From Actinomycetes bacterium (GTDB lineage: Bacteria > Actinomycetota > Actinomycetes > Mycobacteriales > Micromonosporaceae): 16,603 nt of DNA. The position numbers were made by a program, and so were the translations under genes. The notes beneath the pieces were generated by a model. The model was not told where the DNA came from and did not search any database. It was given only the letters and a program-made list of their open reading frames with translations. The stretch is from the NCBI GenBank assembly GCA_021793335.1, contig JAJYSW010000049.1, positions 1 to 16,603 on the forward strand, read 5' to 3'. Positions 14,844-16,603 of this stretch are shown one piece after another (the first letter of the stretch is position 1; the number at the start of each line of letters is the position of its first letter).

Positions 14844-15815
14844 ATGCTCATCGAGACCAAGGGATTGAAGAAGGTCTTCAAATCCCGAGGCAAGGAGGTC
14901 GAAGCCGTCCGCGGCGTGGACCTCTCCGTGAAAGAAGGCGAGATCTTCGGTCTTCTCGGCCCCAACGGGGCGGGGAAGACCACGACGATGCGGATGCTCT
15001 CCACCCTCATCGAACCCACCGAGGGCCGTGCCGTCGTCTGCGGCCACGATCTCGCCGCCGATCCCGCCGCCGTCCGGCGCGATATCGGTTACGTCGGCCA
15101 GGAGGGCGGCACCTGGGGCGAGGTCAGCGCCCGCGGGGAGCTGGTCATGCAGGGCCGCCTCTACGGCATGTCCAAGAAGACCGCCGCGAAGCGCGCCGAG
15201 ACTCTCTTGGAGTCCTTTCAGCTCACCGAGTTCGCCGACCGGAACATCAAGACCTACTCCGGCGGCCAGAAACGCCGACTCGACATCGCCCTCGGCGTCA
15301 TGCACGAGCCGAAGCTCCTCTTCCTCGACGAGCCGACCACCGGGCTCGACCCGCAGTCGCGCGCCCACATGTGGGACGAGGTCCGCGCGCTGCGCGAAAG
15401 AGGTACGGCGATCTTCCTGACCACCCACTACCTCGATGAGGCCGACGCCCTGTGCGACCGGCTCGCGATCATCGACCACGGCGAGATCGTCGCCGAGGGC
15501 ACCCCTCGGTCGCTCAAGAAGGAGGTCGCCGGCGACGTCGTCGCCATCGGTGTCGAGGGACGCCACGAGCAGACCCGCGCCCTGCTGGACGCGAAGGAGT
15601 TCGTCCGCGAAGTCGAGGCCGGCGAGCCCGATCCCGCCACCGGCGTCGCCGTCATGCGCCTCTATGTCGATGACGGCGCCACCGCGCTGCCCGAGCTGCT
15701 TCGCGCGCTCGACGGCGCCGACATCCCGGCCGTGTCCATCGAGCTGAATCGGCCCAGCCTCGACGACGTGTTCTTGAAGCAGACCGGCCGATCGCTGCGA
15801 GAAGAGGAATCCTGA
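14844..15815 (+). CDS. ABC transporter ATP-binding protein, DrrA-like exporter family
   Basis: 323 residues; powers export by the membrane partner at 15818-16579. Motifs: Walker A GPNGAGKT (39-46), Q-loop Gln86 in GYVGQE, signature YSGGQ (138-142), Walker B LLFLDEP (158-164, Glu163), D-loop GLDP (167-170) and switch His195 in LTTHYLDEAD. The segment past residue 220 with VSIELNRPSLDDVFLKQTG (297-315) is the C-terminal domain typical of DrrA/NodI-type drug or lipid exporters. Start ATG 14844 with GAGG 8 nt upstream. The stop is followed after 2 nt by the permease ATG, so the two are one operon. Divergent from padR, which suggests induction by a toxic compound. Substrate unknown. Confidence 0.95.
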   Translation: MLIETKGLKKVFKSRGKEVEAVRGVDLSVKEGEIFGLLGPNGAGKTTTMRMLSTLIEPTEGRAVVCGHDLAADPAAVRRDIGYVGQEGGTWGEVSARGELVMQGRLYGMSKKTAAKRAETLLESFQLTEFADRNIKTYSGGQKRRLDIALGVMHEPKLLFLDEPTTGLDPQSRAHMWDEVRALRERGTAIFLTTHYLDEADALCDRLAIIDHGEIVAEGTPRSLKKEVAGDVVAIGVEGRHEQTRALLDAKEFVREVEAGEPDPATGVAVMRLYVDDGATALPELLRALDGADIPAVSIELNRPSLDDVFLKQTGRSLREEES

Positions 15816-15817
15816 GC

Positions 15818-16579
15818 ATGAAAGCCCTGCGAGACACCTGGCTCGTCTACTCGCGAGCCATGACGCTCAACCTGAAGCAGCCGGTTTGGCTGATCGTCAT
15901 GTTGATCCAGCCGCTGTACTTCCTGATCTTCTTCGCGCCGCTGCTGAACTCCTTCGACGACACTCCCGGTTTCGAGGCCGGCGCGATGGAGACCTTCGTG
16001 CCCGGACTGATCATCATGATGGCCCTGTTCGGGTCCACTTTCGTCGGCTTCGGTCTCATCGCCGAGCTGCGTCAGGGCGTCATCGAACGGATGCGGGTCA
16101 CCCCGGTCAGCCGGATCGCGCTCTTGGTCGGACGGACGCTCGCCACGGTGACTTCGACGATCGTTCAAGCGCTGATCCTGGTGCTGCTGGCTTCGCCGCT
16201 CGGCGGCCTGTCGATCTACTGGCCCGGCGTATTCCTCATGTTCGGGATCATCATTTTGACCTCGTTCATGCTCGGCGCTTTGTCATATGGCGTCGCGATC
16301 GTGCTCAAGAGCGAGGACGCCCTCGCGCCGACGCTGAACACGCTCGTCCAGCCGGTCATGCTGCTTTCGGGCATCATGCTGCCGATGGCGCTGGCTCCCA
16401 CCTGGCTCCAGAATGTCGCGAACTTCAACCCGTTCTACTACGCCGTCGAGGCGGCCCGGGCGCTGTTCGCAGGTGACTTGGAGAGCAGCTTCGTGTGGCA
16501 GGCCGCCATCTTCATCGGTGGCCTGGCCGTGCTGCTGGTCATCTGGGCGGGCCGCAAGTTCGCCCGTGCCGTGGCATAG
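15818..16579 (+). CDS. ABC-2 type transporter permease, DrrB-like
   Basis: 253 residues, the membrane partner of the preceding ATPase. About six membrane helices: near 22-43, 61-82, 100-126, 134-163, 175-195 and 227-245. The cytoplasmic segment ELRQGVIERMRVTPVSR (83-99) is the ABC-2 coupling region, and LSGIMLPMALAPTWLQNVANFNPFYYAVEAAR (183-214 region) is the usual conserved tail before the last helix. Start ATG 15818 with AGAGGAA about 8 nt upstream, placed inside the end of the ATPase gene, so translation is probably coupled. The last 24 bp of the window after its stop show nothing. Confidence 0.94.
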   Translation: MKALRDTWLVYSRAMTLNLKQPVWLIVMLIQPLYFLIFFAPLLNSFDDTPGFEAGAMETFVPGLIIMMALFGSTFVGFGLIAELRQGVIERMRVTPVSRIALLVGRTLATVTSTIVQALILVLLASPLGGLSIYWPGVFLMFGIIILTSFMLGALSYGVAIVLKSEDALAPTLNTLVQPVMLLSGIMLPMALAPTWLQNVANFNPFYYAVEAARALFAGDLESSFVWQAAIFIGGLAVLLVIWAGRKFARAVA

Positions 16580-16603
16580 CGCCCTCGACTGGGAAACCCG
16601 AAG

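Overview
The window is very GC-rich, with strongly G/C-biased third codon positions, and reads as a chromosomal segment of a high-GC actinomycete. The gene content fits: a PknB-type Ser/Thr kinase, a GuaB1-type IMPDH/GMP reductase paralogue, an LpdA-type flavoprotein, a biotin carboxylase-BCCP fusion, and a hypothetical protein family that I recall as widespread in Streptomyces and relatives. A non-Streptomyces actinomycete (Glycomycetales or Micromonosporales) is a guess. I see no rRNA, tRNA, CRISPR array, insertion sequence or phage gene.

Layout. 1-1176 (minus): a nuclease-like hypothetical gene followed by a second, nearly identical copy of its 3' quarter that carries extra 12-bp repeat units. 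1338-5011 (minus): a membrane Ser/Thr kinase, then a phosphohexomutase (pmmB). 5159-8513 (plus): a methylmalonyl-CoA-type mutase large subunit, a 412-bp dyad-rich spacer, and an M20 amidohydrolase. 8574-9017 (minus): a gamma-glutamylcyclotransferase-like protein, divergent from lpdA (9080-10465, plus). 10479-14657 (minus): in transcription order, a PadR regulator, a biotin carboxylase/BCCP alpha subunit, and guaB1. 14844-16579 (plus): a DrrAB-like ABC exporter, divergent from padR.

How the genes fit together. The biotin carboxylase subunit (propionyl- or acetyl-CoA carboxylation) and the acyl-CoA mutase (methylmalonyl-CoA to succinyl-CoA) could be steps of one propionyl-CoA route. The carboxyltransferase beta subunit and the B12-binding mutase subunit are not in the window. 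pmmB, an amidohydrolase, a GGCT-like gene, lpdA and an accA-type gene lie near each other in other actinomycetes as I recall, so this looks like an old conserved neighbourhood with the kinase, mutase and guaB1 set into it. PadR and the ABC pair form a typical divergent repressor/exporter module with twin GTATAC boxes.

Most interesting non-standard signals: the 3'-gene duplication with its own Shine-Dalgarno and ATG; a 67-residue C-terminal run-on of the biotin carboxylase protein that starts at a TTA codon and covers strong hairpins; an orphan plus-strand intrinsic terminator between padR and the carboxylase gene, with no plus-strand gene before it; four genes with a TANNNT box 6-7 nt before the start codon, suggesting leaderless mRNAs; and several precise palindromes at promoters. 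I found no convincing new multi-gene defence or biosynthetic system.
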